55,875 bases of DNA from Candidatus Fermentithermobacillaceae bacterium (GCA_012841375.1 DUUV01000147.1:1-55875), one strand, 5' to 3'; counted from the stretch's first letter, positions 33,649 to 45,176 are shown. Notes: a model not told the origin generated them from the letters alone. Made by a program: numbers and translations.

Positions 33649-35178
33649 CTATTTGGCGTAGCCGACCGCTCTCGTCTCTCTCACCACTACGACCTTGATC
33701 TGGCCCGGGTACTCTATGTCCTTCTCTATCTTCTTCACGATGTCCCGCGCCAGACGCACGGCTCCCAGATCGTCTATCTTCTCGGGCTTCACCATTATCC
33801 TAATCTCACGGCCCGCCTGGATCGCGTAACTCTTGTCGACTCCCTCAAATGAGTTGGCGATTTCTTCTAGTTTCTCCAGGCGCTTGAGATACATTTCCAG
33901 AGTCTCGCGGCGGGCTCCGGGCCTCGCTGCGGAGATCGCGTCTGCGGCCGCCACCAAGAAAGCCTCGATGGACTGGGCCTCAACGTCTCCGTGGTGGGCT
34001 TCGACAGCCCGTATCACGTCGTGAGATTCACGGTACCTGCGCAACAGGTTCACACCGATCGCCACGTGAGACCCTTCAACCTCGTGGTCTACCGCCTTGC
34101 CGATATCGTGCAGAAGACCCGCTCTCTTCGCCACGGCCACATCGGCTCCTATCTCACTTGCCATGCTGGCGGCCAAGTGAGCTACTTCCACAGAGTGTTT
34201 AAGCACGTTCTGACCGTAGCTGGTGCGGAACTTCAGCCTGCCGATAAGCTTTATCGTTTCGGGATGCAAGCCGTGCACTCCGAGGTTCAGCGCCGCTTGT
34301 TCGCCCTCTTGCTTGATGAGCGCGTCCACGTCTTTTTGGGCTTTCTCAACCATTTCCTCTATTCGAGCAGGGTGGATCCTTCCATCCGACACCAATCGCT
34401 CCAGAGCCAGCCTGGCGATCTCACGCCTTATGGGATCGAAACCGGACAGTATTACCGCCTCTGGAGTGTCGTCAATGATCAGGTCGATGCCCGTCAGCGT
34501 CTCAAGGGCTCTGATGTTGCGTCCCTCTCGCCCGATAATCCGGCCCTTCATCTCGTCACTCGGGAGCTCTACAACCGACACCGTGTTCTCGGCAACATGG
34601 TCCGCGGCGCACTTCTGTATGGCCAGGCTGATGATGCTTCTTGCCTTGCCGTCCGCTTCCTCCTTGGCCTGGGCTTCGGCATCCCGAATAAGCCGGGCCG
34701 TCTCTTCTTTCAGGGCGTCTCTCACTTCACCCAGAATGCGGTCTTTGGCTTCTTCCCTTGAGAGTCCGGAGATCTTCTCCAGCTCCTTCATGGCTTCTTC
34801 GTGAAGCCTGTCAAGGGCTCTGCTCTTTTCGGCGAGGGCCCTCTCCTGCCTGGCGAGGTTCTCTTCTTTCTGCGTAAAAAGCTCCTGCCTGCGGTCCAGA
34901 GACTCTTCCTTGTTGATGAGGCGCCGCTCGTTGCGCTGTAGTTCCTGGCGGCGTTCCCTGACTTCCCGCTCTAGCTCGTCCCTAAGCCTTCCGGCCTCGT
35001 CACGGGCCTCCACCAGTATCTCGCGCCTCTTGGTCTCGGCGGATTTCGCGGCGTCTTCCAGTATCCGCTTGGATTCTATCTCGGCCGACTTAATCTTTGC
35101 TTCCCCAACAGCCCTTCGCGTCAAGTAGCCTACAACTGCGCCTACCAGCAGGGCTGCGACAGGTATCATCCAATGCAT
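33649..35178 (-). CDS. rny: Ribonuclease Y
   Basis: 509 residues from ATG 35178, set by GGAGGAGGTG 6 nt upstream. N-terminal membrane helix ([17 protein letters not shown]), a long coiled coil (about 25-200), KH domain with [18 protein letters not shown] and the HD domain ([37 protein letters not shown]). It ends with the conserved [19 protein letters not shown] pattern. RNase Y starts mRNA decay at the membrane as an endonuclease. A terminator-like hairpin just 27 nt upstream of its ATG may regulate it. Confidence 0.97.
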   Translation of the reverse strand: MHWMIPVAALLVGAVVGYLTRRAVGEAKIKSAEIESKRILEDAAKSAETKRREILVEARDEAGRLRDELEREVRERRQELQRNERRLINKEESLDRRQELFTQKEENLARQERALAEKSRALDRLHEEAMKELEKISGLSREEAKDRILGEVRDALKEETARLIRDAEAQAKEEADGKARSIISLAIQKCAADHVAENTVSVVELPSDEMKGRIIGREGRNIRALETLTGIDLIIDDTPEAVILSGFDPIRREIARLALERLVSDGRIHPARIEEMVEKAQKDVDALIKQEGEQAALNLGVHGLHPETIKLIGRLKFRTSYGQNVLKHSVEVAHLAASMASEIGADVAVAKRAGLLHDIGKAVDHEVEGSHVAIGVNLLRRYRESHDVIRAVEAHHGDVEAQSIEAFLVAAADAISAARPGARRETLEMYLKRLEKLEEIANSFEGVDKSYAIQAGREIRIMVKPEKIDDLGAVRLARDIVKKIEKDIEYPGQIKVVVVRETRAVGYAK

Positions 35179-35204
35179 CCAGGTCACCTCCTCCAAGAAA
35201 CACG

Positions 35205-35234
35205 AAAAGCCAGACAGCCACCGGCTTATCTGGC
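35205..35234 (-). terminator. Terminator-like hairpin in the RNase Y leader
   Basis: On the minus strand GCCAGA...AGCC-GGT-GGCT-G-TCTGGC (35209-35234), then TTTTCGTGTTTC. Its T-run ends almost at the rny ribosome site. It can end recA-recX transcripts, or act as an attenuator if rny is transcribed through it. Confidence 0.7.
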
Positions 35235-35492
35235 AGGACGCGTACCTTCGGCCGAAATTGGAGGTGCTCTACTAAGAAACTTCTTGCGCTCAGCTTCTCA
35301 ATCCATAGCGAAGCGCTGCTCCGGGCGGATGAAGCCGCCTGGGGTCGAAGCAAAAAGGTCGCACTGCCCCAATTGAAACGCATGGCACCAGCCCTGGAGG
35401 GACCGCGCATGCGCACACTGCTAAGGTTTTCACAAACCAGTTTAGCTCGGTCATAGAAGTATGCCGTCTCTCATGCCAGAATGTCCGGCCGG
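35235..35492 (-). other. recX-rny intergenic region and probable rny leader
   Basis: 258 bp with no supported gene. It contains smaller inverted repeats, for example GGCGGCTTCATCCGCC-type and AAGAAGTTTCTT. No clear promoter hexamers are seen. With the hairpin at 35205-35234 the gap totals 314 bp, long for this compact strand. Confidence 0.4.
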
Positions 35493-35978
35493 CTATTCCC
35501 GGATGCTCAGACCGGTTCTCCTGAGCGCCGAAAATATCGCCTCAGCGCCGAATCCCCGTCTTTGGAGCCACCGGGCCAACCGTTCGCGCTCTCTTTCACT
35601 TGTTAATCCGCTGTTCTTTCGGTCTAGATACTTCCGGGCGGCCAGGGCAGCCAGTTCCTCTTCCCCGACCCCGGAAAACACTTCGTCTACTGCTCTCTTG
35701 ATAAGTTCCTTGTCGAAGAGCCTTCTTGACAGTTCAAACACGGCCCTTCTCCTGCCGATAGGACACTCGTTCATCATGGCGCGGAGGATATCCCGGCTGT
35801 AGATCTCGTCATCCAGGTACCCCCACTCGACCAGTTTGGCGATAGCGGTCTCAGATTCCTCGTCGGGATAGCCCTTCCGGCTCAAGGACTCCCTCATCTG
35901 ACCCTTTGACACACGACGTCTGGACAAGACACCCAGAGCATAGTCGGTCGCCGTGCGCCTCGTGTTTCGGGCCGGCAT
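35493..35978 (-). CDS. recX: Regulatory protein RecX
   Basis: 161 residues: ATDYALGVLSRRRVSKGQMRESL, LVEWGYLDDEIYSRDILRA, GRRRAVFELSRRLFD and RLARWLQRRGFGAEAIFSAL follow the three-helix repeats of RecX. RecX caps or disassembles RecA filaments. It begins 5 bp after the recA stop, so the two are cotranscribed. Confidence 0.95.
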   Translation of the reverse strand: MPARNTRRTATDYALGVLSRRRVSKGQMRESLSRKGYPDEESETAIAKLVEWGYLDDEIYSRDILRAMMNECPIGRRRAVFELSRRLFDKELIKRAVDEVFSGVGEEELAALAARKYLDRKNSGLTSERERERLARWLQRRGFGAEAIFSALRRTGLSIRE

Positions 35979-35983
35979 AAGAC

Positions 35984-37015
35984 CTATTCGGCTTCCGCCT
36001 GGTCCACTGAGCCTTCCGCCTTGAGCGAGCCGGCTTTCAGAGCTTCGCGGACCTTCTTCTCTACCTCGGCCGATACATCCGGGTGTTCTTTCAGGAACGA
36101 ACGGGCGGCTTCCTTTCCTTGACCCAGCCGTGTGTCGCCGTAGGAATACCAGGTGCCCGTCCTTGTGATTACGTTGTGGGCCACGCCCACATCCAACAGG
36201 GACCCTTCTTTGGAGATCCCTTCTCCAAAAATGATATCAAACTCGGCCTGTCTAAACGGTGGAGCCAACTTGTTCTTGACCACTCTTACCCTCGTCCTGG
36301 CCCCGATTGTATCTTGGCCTTGCTTGATATTCTCGACTCTCCGAACGTCAAGGCGAACGGAAGAGTAGAACTTGAGAGCTCTACCTCCGGGAGTGACCTC
36401 GGGGTTGCCGAACATTACCCCGACCTTCTCGCGGAGCTGGTTGATGAACACCGCCGTCGAATTGGATTTTGATATGACGGCGGTGAGCTTCCTGAGGGCT
36501 TGAGACATTAGACGCGCCTGAAGGCCAACGTGAGCATCGCCCATCTCGCCTTCGATTTCGGCCCTCGGCGCAAGGGCCGCGACTGAATCCACAACGATTG
36601 CGTCGACAGCACCCGATCTCACGAGCGCGTCGACTATCTCCAGAGCCTGCTCTCCAGTATCCGGTTGGGAGATGAGGAGGTTATCCACATCGACGCCGAT
36701 CCTACGGGCATAGATCGGATCAAGCGCGTGCTCGGCGTCGACATAGGCTGAAATCCCGCCCGCCTTCTGCGCTTCCGCGATGATGTGGAGCGCAACGGTC
36801 GTTTTTCCAGAGCCTTCGGGGCCGTATATCTCTATAATCCTGCCCCGGGGTATTCCCCCCACACCTAGAGCGATATCCAGTGCCAGGGCGCCTGTGGGGA
36901 TGACGTCGGCGGCCGTCTTCTGGGTCGCCTCGCCCCACCGCATGATGGAACCTTTCCCGAACTGCTTCTCTATCTGCGCGACTGCCAGCTCGAGAGCTTT
37001 TTCCTTTTCGAGCAT
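35984..37015 (-). CDS. recA: Recombinase RecA
   Basis: 343 residues: Walker A GPEGSGKT, Walker B-type [11 protein letters not shown]2 loop [19 protein letters not shown] and the acidic C-terminus (SVDQAEAE). It has the typical length. ATG with GGAGGTTGAATGA upstream. RecA forms filaments on single-stranded DNA, promotes strand exchange and triggers LexA self-cleavage, which would release the imuB promoter at 19.4 kb. Confidence 0.98.
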   Translation of the reverse strand: MLEKEKALELAVAQIEKQFGKGSIMRWGEATQKTAADVIPTGALALDIALGVGGIPRGRIIEIYGPEGSGKTTVALHIIAEAQKAGGISAYVDAEHALDPIYARRIGVDVDNLLISQPDTGEQALEIVDALVRSGAVDAIVVDSVAALAPRAEIEGEMGDAHVGLQARLMSQALRKLTAVISKSNSTAVFINQLREKVGVMFGNPEVTPGGRALKFYSSVRLDVRRVENIKQGQDTIGARTRVRVVKNKLAPPFRQAEFDIIFGEGISKEGSLLDVGVAHNVITRTGTWYSYGDTRLGQGKEAARSFLKEHPDVSAEVEKKVREALKAGSLKAEGSVDQAEAE

Positions 37016-37065
37016 TCATTCAACCTCCAGTTGTCGCCACGTCCCTGGCAGCACCTTCCTACAAG

Positions 37066-37094
37066 AGTATAACACCACGACTCTCCGGCCACAA
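37066..37094 (-). promoter_or_regulatory. Probable recA promoter, with a weak LexA-like box upstream
   Basis: Minus strand: -35 TTGTGG (37089-37094), 17-bp spacer, -10 TATACT (37066-37071). A CGAACACCCGTAC stretch at 37102-37114 resembles GAACNNNNGTTC with one arm mismatch, but lies upstream of -35, so I do not claim it as an SOS box. Confidence 0.5.
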
Positions 37095-37123
37095 CGAATG
37101 AGTACGGGTGTTCGCTCCACCCC

Positions 37124-37801
37124 TTACGGGACTCGTGTCCCGTCCAGCGCGGACGCTGCGAGGGGGGTGTAGAGCGGACCGCCGGGTCTTAGAATACTCT
37201 CCATGAGAAGGACCTCGGTGACGTCCCATTCGGGCTTCATGCCTTCTTCTTCGAGGAACTGCCTGTAGGAATCCTTCCAGAGAGAACGGATGTCCGGGGT
37301 GTTCCGGTTGGGCCAGGCGGAGCCGTAGCGCGCACCACCGGAACTCTTCTTCTCCCTTCCGAGAGTGATGTGGGCGGCGAAGGGTTTGGAGTCGCCGTAA
37401 CCGAGCGATCGGAGGTTTTCCCGGACCGCTCCGGCAAGGGACGCCAAACTAGTTCTTCCTCCGGTGGAGGCTATATGAAGTATCCTGGGAGCGCCCCTAT
37501 CAGGAAAAGCGCCGGCTTCGAGAAAACTGACCCGGAAAGGAGGTCTTTCCTTAGTCGCCGCCTCCAGAGCCGCTTTCATGGCCTCTACGGAAGACCTTGG
37601 CACTTGGCCAAGGAACTGAAGCGTAATATGCAGGTTCTCAGGGGCGCCGAAGCGGTATCCCGGGAGGAGCCTTTTGACCCTCTCGGTAAACGAAGCGAAC
37701 ACTGACTGGACTTCCCGGGGCACCGGGACAGCCACGAAACACCTGAACGTAGGCTGCCCGGGCGAATCGGCCGGCGATTTGCCGGTCGGGACCCCGTTCA
37801 T
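37124..37801 (-). CDS. thpR: RNA 2',3'-cyclic phosphodiesterase ThpR (LigT family)
   Basis: 225 residues from ATG 37801, which overlaps the cinA stop as ATGA and has AAGGGGTGG upstream. Both 2H phosphoesterase motifs are present: HITLQF (about 65) and HITLGR (about 150). These hydrolyse 2',3'-cyclic phosphate RNA ends and in vitro join tRNA halves. The cinA-thpR-recA order is common in Bacillota. Confidence 0.9.
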   Translation of the reverse strand: MNGVPTGKSPADSPGQPTFRCFVAVPVPREVQSVFASFTERVKRLLPGYRFGAPENLHITLQFLGQVPRSSVEAMKAALEAATKERPPFRVSFLEAGAFPDRGAPRILHIASTGGRTSLASLAGAVRENLRSLGYGDSKPFAAHITLGREKKSSGGARYGSAWPNRNTPDIRSLWKDSYRQFLEEEGMKPEWDVTEVLLMESILRPGGPLYTPLAASALDGTRVP

Positions 37802-39075
37802 CGGTCCACCCCTTCCGCTTGGTCGCGCCTCTTGCGGTTCGACTTTGAGAGACGTCTCCACAGGACGTAGAGGGCCCTCCCGGCCCCGTATTCCTTGATG
37901 GCGGTCCTTGAACCGCCGTAGACATATCGTTCCACTTCGGTCCCGTCGTCGTCTGATACGGCCACGAACACGGTCCCTACGGGTTCCCGTTCGGTGCCTC
38001 CGGTAGGACCCGCGAAACCGGTCGTTGCCACGCCTATCTTGGCGCCTGATAGCGCCCTTACTCCCGCGGCCATCGAAGCGGCGGTTTCACGGTTCACCCC
38101 TTCGTCCTTTCGGACCGCCTCCTCAGGGACGCCCAGGCAAGTAGCCTTGATTGCCGGACTGTAGGCGACCATGCCCATCTTGAAGTAGCGGGAGCTGCCC
38201 GGTACATTGGTCAGTCTGTGGGCGACGAGCCCGCCCGTTACGGATTCGGCCACCGCGAGGCTGAGCCCCCGGCGAGAGAGGATCTCTCCTATCACCGATT
38301 CCAGCGTATCTCCGTCTTCTCCGTAGATATAATCTCCCAGGCGTTTTCTTACTTCGGCTTCGACCGCCGACACCAACTTCCCGGCCTCCGACGAATCCTC
38401 GCTCCTGGCAGCGATCCTTATTCTTATCTGTCCCTGCCCTGCGTAAGGCGCTACTGTAGGGTTCGGGGAGTCCATGAGATCCCGGAGGGCTTCGCCTACC
38501 TTGGACTCTGGAAGCCCGACAAGCCTCAAGTTCTTGATGTGGAGCGGAATGAGATCCGTGAAAGTGCTGCGGATAAGAGGCAGGAGATGCTCTTCGAACA
38601 TTGGGACCATTTCTCGCGGAGGACCCGGCAGCACGCACGCCACCTTACCTCCGGTGATGATCGCCTGACCCGGAGCGGTGCCGGCCTTGTTCGCGAAAGG
38701 TATTCCGCCCCGGATGATCATGGCCTGTTTCCTGTCTGACGCCGAAGGCTCTCTCCCGCGAATGCGGAACCACTCGAGCATGTCTTCCCAGGCTCCCTCG
38801 TGGAACTCGAGGGATAGGCCCAGGGAAGCAGCGAGGCACTCGGCTGTTATGTCGTCGTCGGTCGGACCGAGTCCCCCGGTCGCGATAACCAAAGAGGCGC
38901 GACCCAGGGCCTCTCTAAAGGCCTCCGTGAGCCGCGCCCGATTGTCTCCGAGCGTCTCTCTCCTGTAGACAAAGACCCCGATGTCTCTGAGTCTCGCCGA
39001 TATATACTGCGCGTTTGTATCGGTGATCTCCCCCAAGAGGAGTTCAGTACCAACTGATAGGATTTCGGCCTGCAA
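37798..39075 (-). CDS. cinA: CinA, competence/damage-inducible protein
   Basis: 425 residues from TTG 39075 (QAEILSVGTELLLGEITDTNA), with GGGGTGAG close upstream. The N-terminal MoCF-like domain (1-170) includes GGLGPTDDDITAE and LPGPPREM. The C-terminal PncC amidase domain (about 265-410) includes LAVAESVTGGLVAHRLTNVPGSSRYF and GVATTGFAGPTGG. CinA combines ADP-ribose pyrophosphatase-like and NMN deamidase activities. It is co-located with recA and coupled to thpR. Confidence 0.95.
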   Translation of the reverse strand: MQAEILSVGTELLLGEITDTNAQYISARLRDIGVFVYRRETLGDNRARLTEAFREALGRASLVIATGGLGPTDDDITAECLAASLGLSLEFHEGAWEDMLEWFRIRGREPSASDRKQAMIIRGGIPFANKAGTAPGQAIITGGKVACVLPGPPREMVPMFEEHLLPLIRSTFTDLIPLHIKNLRLVGLPESKVGEALRDLMDSPNPTVAPYAGQGQIRIRIAARSEDSSEAGKLVSAVEAEVRKRLGDYIYGEDGDTLESVIGEILSRRGLSLAVAESVTGGLVAHRLTNVPGSSRYFKMGMVAYSPAIKATCLGVPEEAVRKDEGVNRETAASMAAGVRALSGAKIGVATTGFAGPTGGTEREPVGTVFVAVSDDDGTEVERYVYGGSRTAIKEYGAGRALYVLWRRLSKSNRKRRDQAEGVDR

Positions 39076-39079
39076 GGGC

Positions 39080-40632
<1,553 letters not shown>

Positions 40633-40636
<4 letters not shown>

Positions 40637-41166
40637 GGTCCAGCCCCTCCTTTCACCGGTTCACGGTCGACGATCCTGTAAAGGTACCCGCTTGAGTCGC
40701 TTATCTGGACATAAATGCGGTCTTTGTCAACCGAGATCTTGTAGTCGTCGTAGCCCGCTTCCTCCAACCTCTTCGATGATTCGCTGATCATCTCGCCGAA
40801 CGTGCCCCTCACGGCGGCTTCCTCAACATAGAAGTGGATTAAATGGTAGGCTGCCTCAAGACCGGGGCTCCCGGCGTCTTCGAGGCGAATGCGGTATGCC
40901 GCCGTGCCCATGTGTCTCTCGACTATCTCGTCAAGGGCCTTGTAGGTCACGGCCAGGTCCGGTACTTTCTCAAGATCGATATCAACGACCGTCTCGGGTC
41001 CTTCCCTGCGCACTTCTGCTCCCGCTACGTCGCTGTGGGCGCTCAGTTCCGAAAGCAACGGTCTCTTAACGCCGACTTTCTCGTAGGAAGAGTAGGACAC
41101 GCTGAGTACGGCCAGGGTGATGACTGCCGCGGCCGCTACATATAGCCACCTGAATCCTCTTGGCAC
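40633..41166 (-). CDS. Single-pass membrane protein coupled to the FtsH-like protease
   Basis: 177 residues from GTG 41166, which has GGGGGAGGG 7 nt upstream and yields a signal-anchor (RGFRWLYVAAAAVITLAVLSV). A TTG at 41226 is in frame, but a TATAAT at 41238-41243 puts the transcription start only a few bases before it. After the anchor the protein is soluble and mostly alpha/beta, with GPETVVDIDLEKVPDLAVTY and DDYKISVDKDRIYVQISDSS segments, and probably faces outside. No known family. A role as a substrate adaptor or sensor for the protease is inference. Confidence 0.7.
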
Positions 41167-41237
41167 TCCTTCGCCCTCCCCCTCCGCGAAATTCGGCCTG
41201 CGCGACAAGGCGCGCGATTCAGCCAACAGTTGACATA

Positions 41238-41243
41238 ATTATA
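41238..41243 (-). promoter_or_regulatory. Consensus -10 for the protease operon
   Basis: TATAAT on the minus strand, with a weak -35 (TGGGAC) 17 bp upstream. It supports GTG 41166 as the first start codon. Confidence 0.5.
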
Positions 41244-41289
41244 TCAGGAGGGGTGGGGCAGTCCCATGGGAAGCTGTGGTAGTGCCCTG

Positions 41290-42825
41290 CTAGACGAGAG
41301 TTTCGTGAGCGAAGAGAGTGAGGATACCCGGTGAAGTCACACAGGCGCGGATGAACCGGTCTCCGGCGTGGGCAGTGTCGGACGTGAGATGTGCCCCGCT
41401 GGCCGGGCTACTCAGGGATGCGTCTGCAGGGCGACCTTCAGATCCTTGGCCAGTGATTTTGACATATGTCACGCCGTCCACCTCCGGGGCCTGGTGAGGG
41501 CCGCGCCCTATCCAGTACCCGGGCCGCAAAGAAGGCCTCTCCAGGAGGACCCCGATCTCTTTGCCCACCATGGCCGCAGCGCTCTCCGCGGAAAGGCTGA
41601 GCCCAAGGCGGCGCAAGTATTCCGCCCTGTCGCGGGCGACGTGGCCGGGCACCACACCCGGAAGGTTGTAGGCGGCAGTGCCTTCCTCCCTCGAGAACGG
41701 AAAGACGCCGACACGGTGGGCCCCTATCTCACACAAGAGGTCGGCGGTCGCCAGGACGTCCTGCTCGGTCTCACCCGGGAAGCCGGTGATGACTGTGGTC
41801 CGGAGGTAGAGGTCCGGTACTCTTTTTCGAAGGCGCTCCACGGCCCGCAGGATCTGTTCGGTGCCGGGCCGGCCCATAAGTCTGAGGATACGCGGAGAAC
41901 CGTGCTCCACAGGCAAGTCGATGTAAGGCGCCACGTTTGGCAGCGCCATGGATTCGGCCAGCTCGTCGTCGACCCCGTCGGGCCTCACGTAGAGGAGGCG
42001 GATCCACCTCACCCCGGGAACACCGCTCAGCCTTCGCACCAGCCGGGCCAGCCGGCGTTTTCCGTCGCGATCGTAGCCGTAGTCCGAGAGGTCCTGGGCT
42101 ATGAGATTAAGCTCGACGATTCCCAGCGACGAGAGGTGTCGCGCTTCGGCGATGATCTCATCTTCCGGACGCGACGTAAGGCCTCCGCGGATTGACGGTA
42201 TGGCGCAGTAGGTGCAGTGATGCCGGCAACCTTCCGCAACTCTCAGGTAGGCCCAGGGCCTCTTGAGGTGGGTATCAAAGCGGATACTCTCTCCCTCACT
42301 TCCCGGGGCTCCCCTGCCGGGCGTTCCGACGCGCCTGACCCGGCCGGCCCTGTCTCTCCTGAGGACATCACCGACGATCTCCACGATGTCCCTGGGAGCC
42401 GCAGTGCCGGCGACTCCGGCGATCTCAGGTATCTCTTTGAGAAGCTCGTCGGGATACCGTTGGGAGAGGCATCCGGTTACTATCACCGGGACGGAGGTCT
42501 CGCGCATAGTCCCTGCAGTGCTGACGTCCCCGGCATTGGCGACGCCTTCAGCATCCCGGACATCGATAGCATCCGGGCGGTCTTTGACGGCTTCTACTGC
42601 TTGGAAAATGCCCTCGATGGACTCTTTCTTGGCGTCTTCTATGAAGCCGCACGTGTGGACGATGACCACGTCGGCCTCTCCCGCGTCGCCCGTCAATTCG
42701 TATCCCGCCGCGGTGAGCCTGGACGCCATCTCCTCGGCGTCCACCTGGTTCTTGGCGCAGCCGTATACCGCTATGCAGCACCTTATCTTGTCCGGTTGTC
42801 CGGAAGGCCGTTCTTGGGTTCTCAT
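41290..42825 (-). CDS. rimO: Ribosomal protein S12 methylthiotransferase RimO
   Basis: 511 residues from ATG 42825, the ATG just before the conserved core and not overlapping the upstream FeoA gene. MTTase cysteines in YGCAKNQVD, HTCGFIEDAKKES and VTGCLSQRY; radical-SAM CRHHCTYCAIP; then a C-terminal TRAM domain. RimO adds a methylthio group to Asp of S12. It is about 70 residues longer than usual: one insertion (DAIDVRDAEGVANAGDVSTAG region) lies in the MTTase domain before the third cysteine and another (ASLSSPASGAHLTSD) in TRAM. No ribosome site; TAAGAT lies 7 nt upstream, so it may be leaderless. Confidence 0.92.
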   Translation of the reverse strand: MRTQERPSGQPDKIRCCIAVYGCAKNQVDAEEMASRLTAAGYELTGDAGEADVVIVHTCGFIEDAKKESIEGIFQAVEAVKDRPDAIDVRDAEGVANAGDVSTAGTMRETSVPVIVTGCLSQRYPDELLKEIPEIAGVAGTAAPRDIVEIVGDVLRRDRAGRVRRVGTPGRGAPGSEGESIRFDTHLKRPWAYLRVAEGCRHHCTYCAIPSIRGGLTSRPEDEIIAEARHLSSLGIVELNLIAQDLSDYGYDRDGKRRLARLVRRLSGVPGVRWIRLLYVRPDGVDDELAESMALPNVAPYIDLPVEHGSPRILRLMGRPGTEQILRAVERLRKRVPDLYLRTTVITGFPGETEQDVLATADLLCEIGAHRVGVFPFSREEGTAAYNLPGVVPGHVARDRAEYLRRLGLSLSAESAAAMVGKEIGVLLERPSLRPGYWIGRGPHQAPEVDGVTYVKITGQGSEGRPADASLSSPASGAHLTSDTAHAGDRFIRACVTSPGILTLFAHETLV

Positions 42826-42880
42826 GACGTTTATCTTAGCACTGAGAGGGCTGCCGGGCCACTTCAGTAATTGGAGCCAA

Positions 42881-43186
42881 CTATGTACCGGGTTCTGCTG
42901 CCCCACCGGCATTGCCCACGGGTCTAACGAGGATCAGATCGCAGAGCCCGGGCGAAATCGCCGTCCTGCTGCCCCCCGCCAGGACGATGACAGGGCATCC
43001 CGGCCCGGCGCTTCCGGTTTTCACCACTGTCCTGCCGGGCGAAAACCCGAGTTCCGCAAGCCTAATCAGGGTATTGCGCCAGGAGGCGTCTGAAATCGTC
43101 TCGCCCCGGCGGTCTCTTGGGCGGGCGATCCCTATCACCACGTAGCTCCGGAAAGGCGCGGCTCCCCCAAGGGTGAGAATGCTCAC
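42881..43186 (-). CDS. feoA: FeoA-domain protein
   Basis: 101 residues from GTG 43186, with GAGGTG 5 nt upstream. The FeoA SH3-like core is LIRLAELGFSPGRTVVKTG...CPVIVLAGGSRTAISPGLCDLILVRPV; the first 35 residues are an extension. FeoA modulates FeoB in ferrous iron uptake. It begins 9 bp after the feoB stop. Confidence 0.85.
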   Translation of the reverse strand: MSILTLGGAAPFRSYVVIGIARPRDRRGETISDASWRNTLIRLAELGFSPGRTVVKTGSAGPGCPVIVLAGGSRTAISPGLCDLILVRPVGNAGGAAEPGT

Positions 43187-43195
43187 TTACACACC

Positions 43196-45097
43196 TCACG
43201 GCAGGACCAAATTGAGGATGACTCCCCATCCGGTCGATATTGCGGCGGATATGAGGAAACTCAGGACCACGGTGCCCGGCCCCATTTCCCGCCACAAGGC
43301 CACAGATGACGGAAGGCAAGGGAGGCCCAACGCGACCATGGTCACGGCGATGGTCGCCTGTCTCCCCGTCAACTGCAGTTGCAGGAGGAAAAGCGGCGCC
43401 AAGTACCGTTGGAACATGGTAAGGAGAACTGCTCCAAAAGCTGCCGGAGGGATGCCTAACCCTCCTTCGATAACCCGGGCCGCTAGACCGGACACGTGGG
43501 AAAAGCCGTTTCCCGGGCCCGGGAGGCCGTCCGCTGATACCAGGAGCCGGAGCACCACATTCATGGCGACGACCAAGGGCAACACGTGGTCGAAGAAGCC
43601 CGTGAGGCGCATACCCGTCTTGAGAAGGACGTTCCGGACGATGGGGAACCTGAGCGGAGGTAGTTCCAGGACGAGAGGGTCCCTCACCACGCCGGAGGCA
43701 GAGCCGAGGAGACGGGCGATGACGGCGATGGATACCGCTATGGCTGCCCCTGCGGCGACGGGACTGCCTCCGAACCTAGCCAGCACAGCAAGCCCCAGCG
43801 ACACCGTCGCCGTGCAAGGGATGACCGTCCCGACAATTATGGAGGTCATCCATCTGGACCTATCTGAAGGCAATATCCTGGCCGACAAGATCGCGGGCAC
43901 CCTGCAGCCGAACGCCAGCACAAAGGGAATAAGGGCTTGGCCGGGGAGGCGCAGGAGCCCGGTGAGAGCGTCGCCCAAGGCGGCATACCTGCCCAGAAGG
44001 CCCGAGTCTTCCAGAAGGGCGATGAAGGTGTAGGCGACGATTATCGCCGGCAAGACCGTCGCCAGAGGGAGCACAATCCCCTCGGGAACGGCTTCGGCGA
44101 GCACCTCGGATATCCGGCCCGGAGGAAGAAACGCGCGGAGAAACCCGGTTAATCCCTCGGAGACAGGGCCAAGGGCGACCCGGACGGCTGCTTCAGCGAG
44201 GGGAATCGCCTTTGTGATGGTTTTCCAGGCGACCACGAGTACAAGGATAAGAACCGGGATGGACAACGCGGGCACATCCAGAAGACGTTCGATCCGCTCA
44301 CCCAGAGGCCCGGCACCTGGTGCCCTCGCCCACGGCCCCCTCGCCCGCGGCGCGCGACGACGCATCCGGTCACCGGTGACGGTGCCTCCCGCGCGGCTCA
44401 CGACTCTCTGTGCGATCCGCTCGGCCTCCTCTTGATAAGGGCGGAGGTCCACCGCGTCTCGGGGCCAATAGCCTTTCCACCCCGTGGGGCGACCGGGTGC
44501 TCCGTCTCGAAGGCTCCCTCCACTCCCAGAGACCTCTCGGCATGCGGGCCCGGGCACCTGCTCGCTCGCCTGCTCGCCGCCCGTAGCGGCACCCGCTTGT
44601 CTCCCGCGCCTGGCCCCGACGATGGCTCCTTTTAGCTCCTCCACCCCTTCCCCGGTCAGGGCGGACGTGAGGAAGACCGGGACACCCAGCACGCCGGAGA
44701 GCGCGCCCGTGTCAACAGAAATGCCTCTGGAGTGCAGCAAATCGCAGGAGTTCAGCGCCAGTACCATGGGGATCCGGTACGTGAGGAGTTCAAGTGTCAA
44801 CGCAAGGTGCCTGGCCAAGTTGGTGGCGTCAACCACGTTCACGATGAGCGCGGGCCTAACGGTAACGATGACATCCCTGGCGACCTCCTGTTCTTTGGAG
44901 GAGGCTGCCAGGGAGTAGGTGCCGGGGGTGTCAAGGACGGTTATATCGCCGGCCCGGTCCCGGATGGTGCCTCTCAATACTTCGACGGTCGTGCCCGGGT
45001 AGTTGGAAGTGACTACCCGGGCACCGGTAAGCCGGGCCAGCAGGGCGCTTTTCCCCGAGTTCGGTTGTCCAATGAGGGCCACCAGCACACCCGTCAC
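43196..45097 (-). CDS. feoB: Ferrous iron transporter FeoB
   Basis: 633 residues. The N-terminal G domain has GQPNSGKS, NYPGTTVE, LDTPGTYSL and NSCD; a spacer follows (about 160-260) that is unusually Gly/Arg/Pro-rich. The membrane domain has Gate segments, including FVLAFGCRVPAILSAR and SIIVGTVIPCTATVSLG. FeoB imports Fe2+ with GTPase control. At 633 residues it is shorter than E. coli FeoB, like other Gram-positive and archaeal types. GTG start; feoA follows directly, the reverse of the common feoA-feoB order. Confidence 0.92.
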   Translation of the reverse strand: MTGVLVALIGQPNSGKSALLARLTGARVVTSNYPGTTVEVLRGTIRDRAGDITVLDTPGTYSLAASSKEQEVARDVIVTVRPALIVNVVDATNLARHLALTLELLTYRIPMVLALNSCDLLHSRGISVDTGALSGVLGVPVFLTSALTGEGVEELKGAIVGARRGRQAGAATGGEQASEQVPGPACREVSGSGGSLRDGAPGRPTGWKGYWPRDAVDLRPYQEEAERIAQRVVSRAGGTVTGDRMRRRAPRARGPWARAPGAGPLGERIERLLDVPALSIPVLILVLVVAWKTITKAIPLAEAAVRVALGPVSEGLTGFLRAFLPPGRISEVLAEAVPEGIVLPLATVLPAIIVAYTFIALLEDSGLLGRYAALGDALTGLLRLPGQALIPFVLAFGCRVPAILSARILPSDRSRWMTSIIVGTVIPCTATVSLGLAVLARFGGSPVAAGAAIAVSIAVIARLLGSASGVVRDPLVLELPPLRFPIVRNVLLKTGMRLTGFFDHVLPLVVAMNVVLRLLVSADGLPGPGNGFSHVSGLAARVIEGGLGIPPAAFGAVLLTMFQRYLAPLFLLQLQLTGRQATIAVTMVALGLPCLPSSVALWREMGPGTVVLSFLISAAISTGWGVILNLVLP

Positions 45098-45176
45098 CCT
45101 TCGCAGACGTTGAGTGCCCTACCGCCCGGCAACGGCCTCTCGCATTGAGCGGCAGTCGCGCCAGATATGTATGCGG

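Noticed and set aside
37102-37114. LexA box at recA
   Set aside because: One arm has a mismatch and the site lies upstream of -35 and near the end of thpR; not convincing without binding data.
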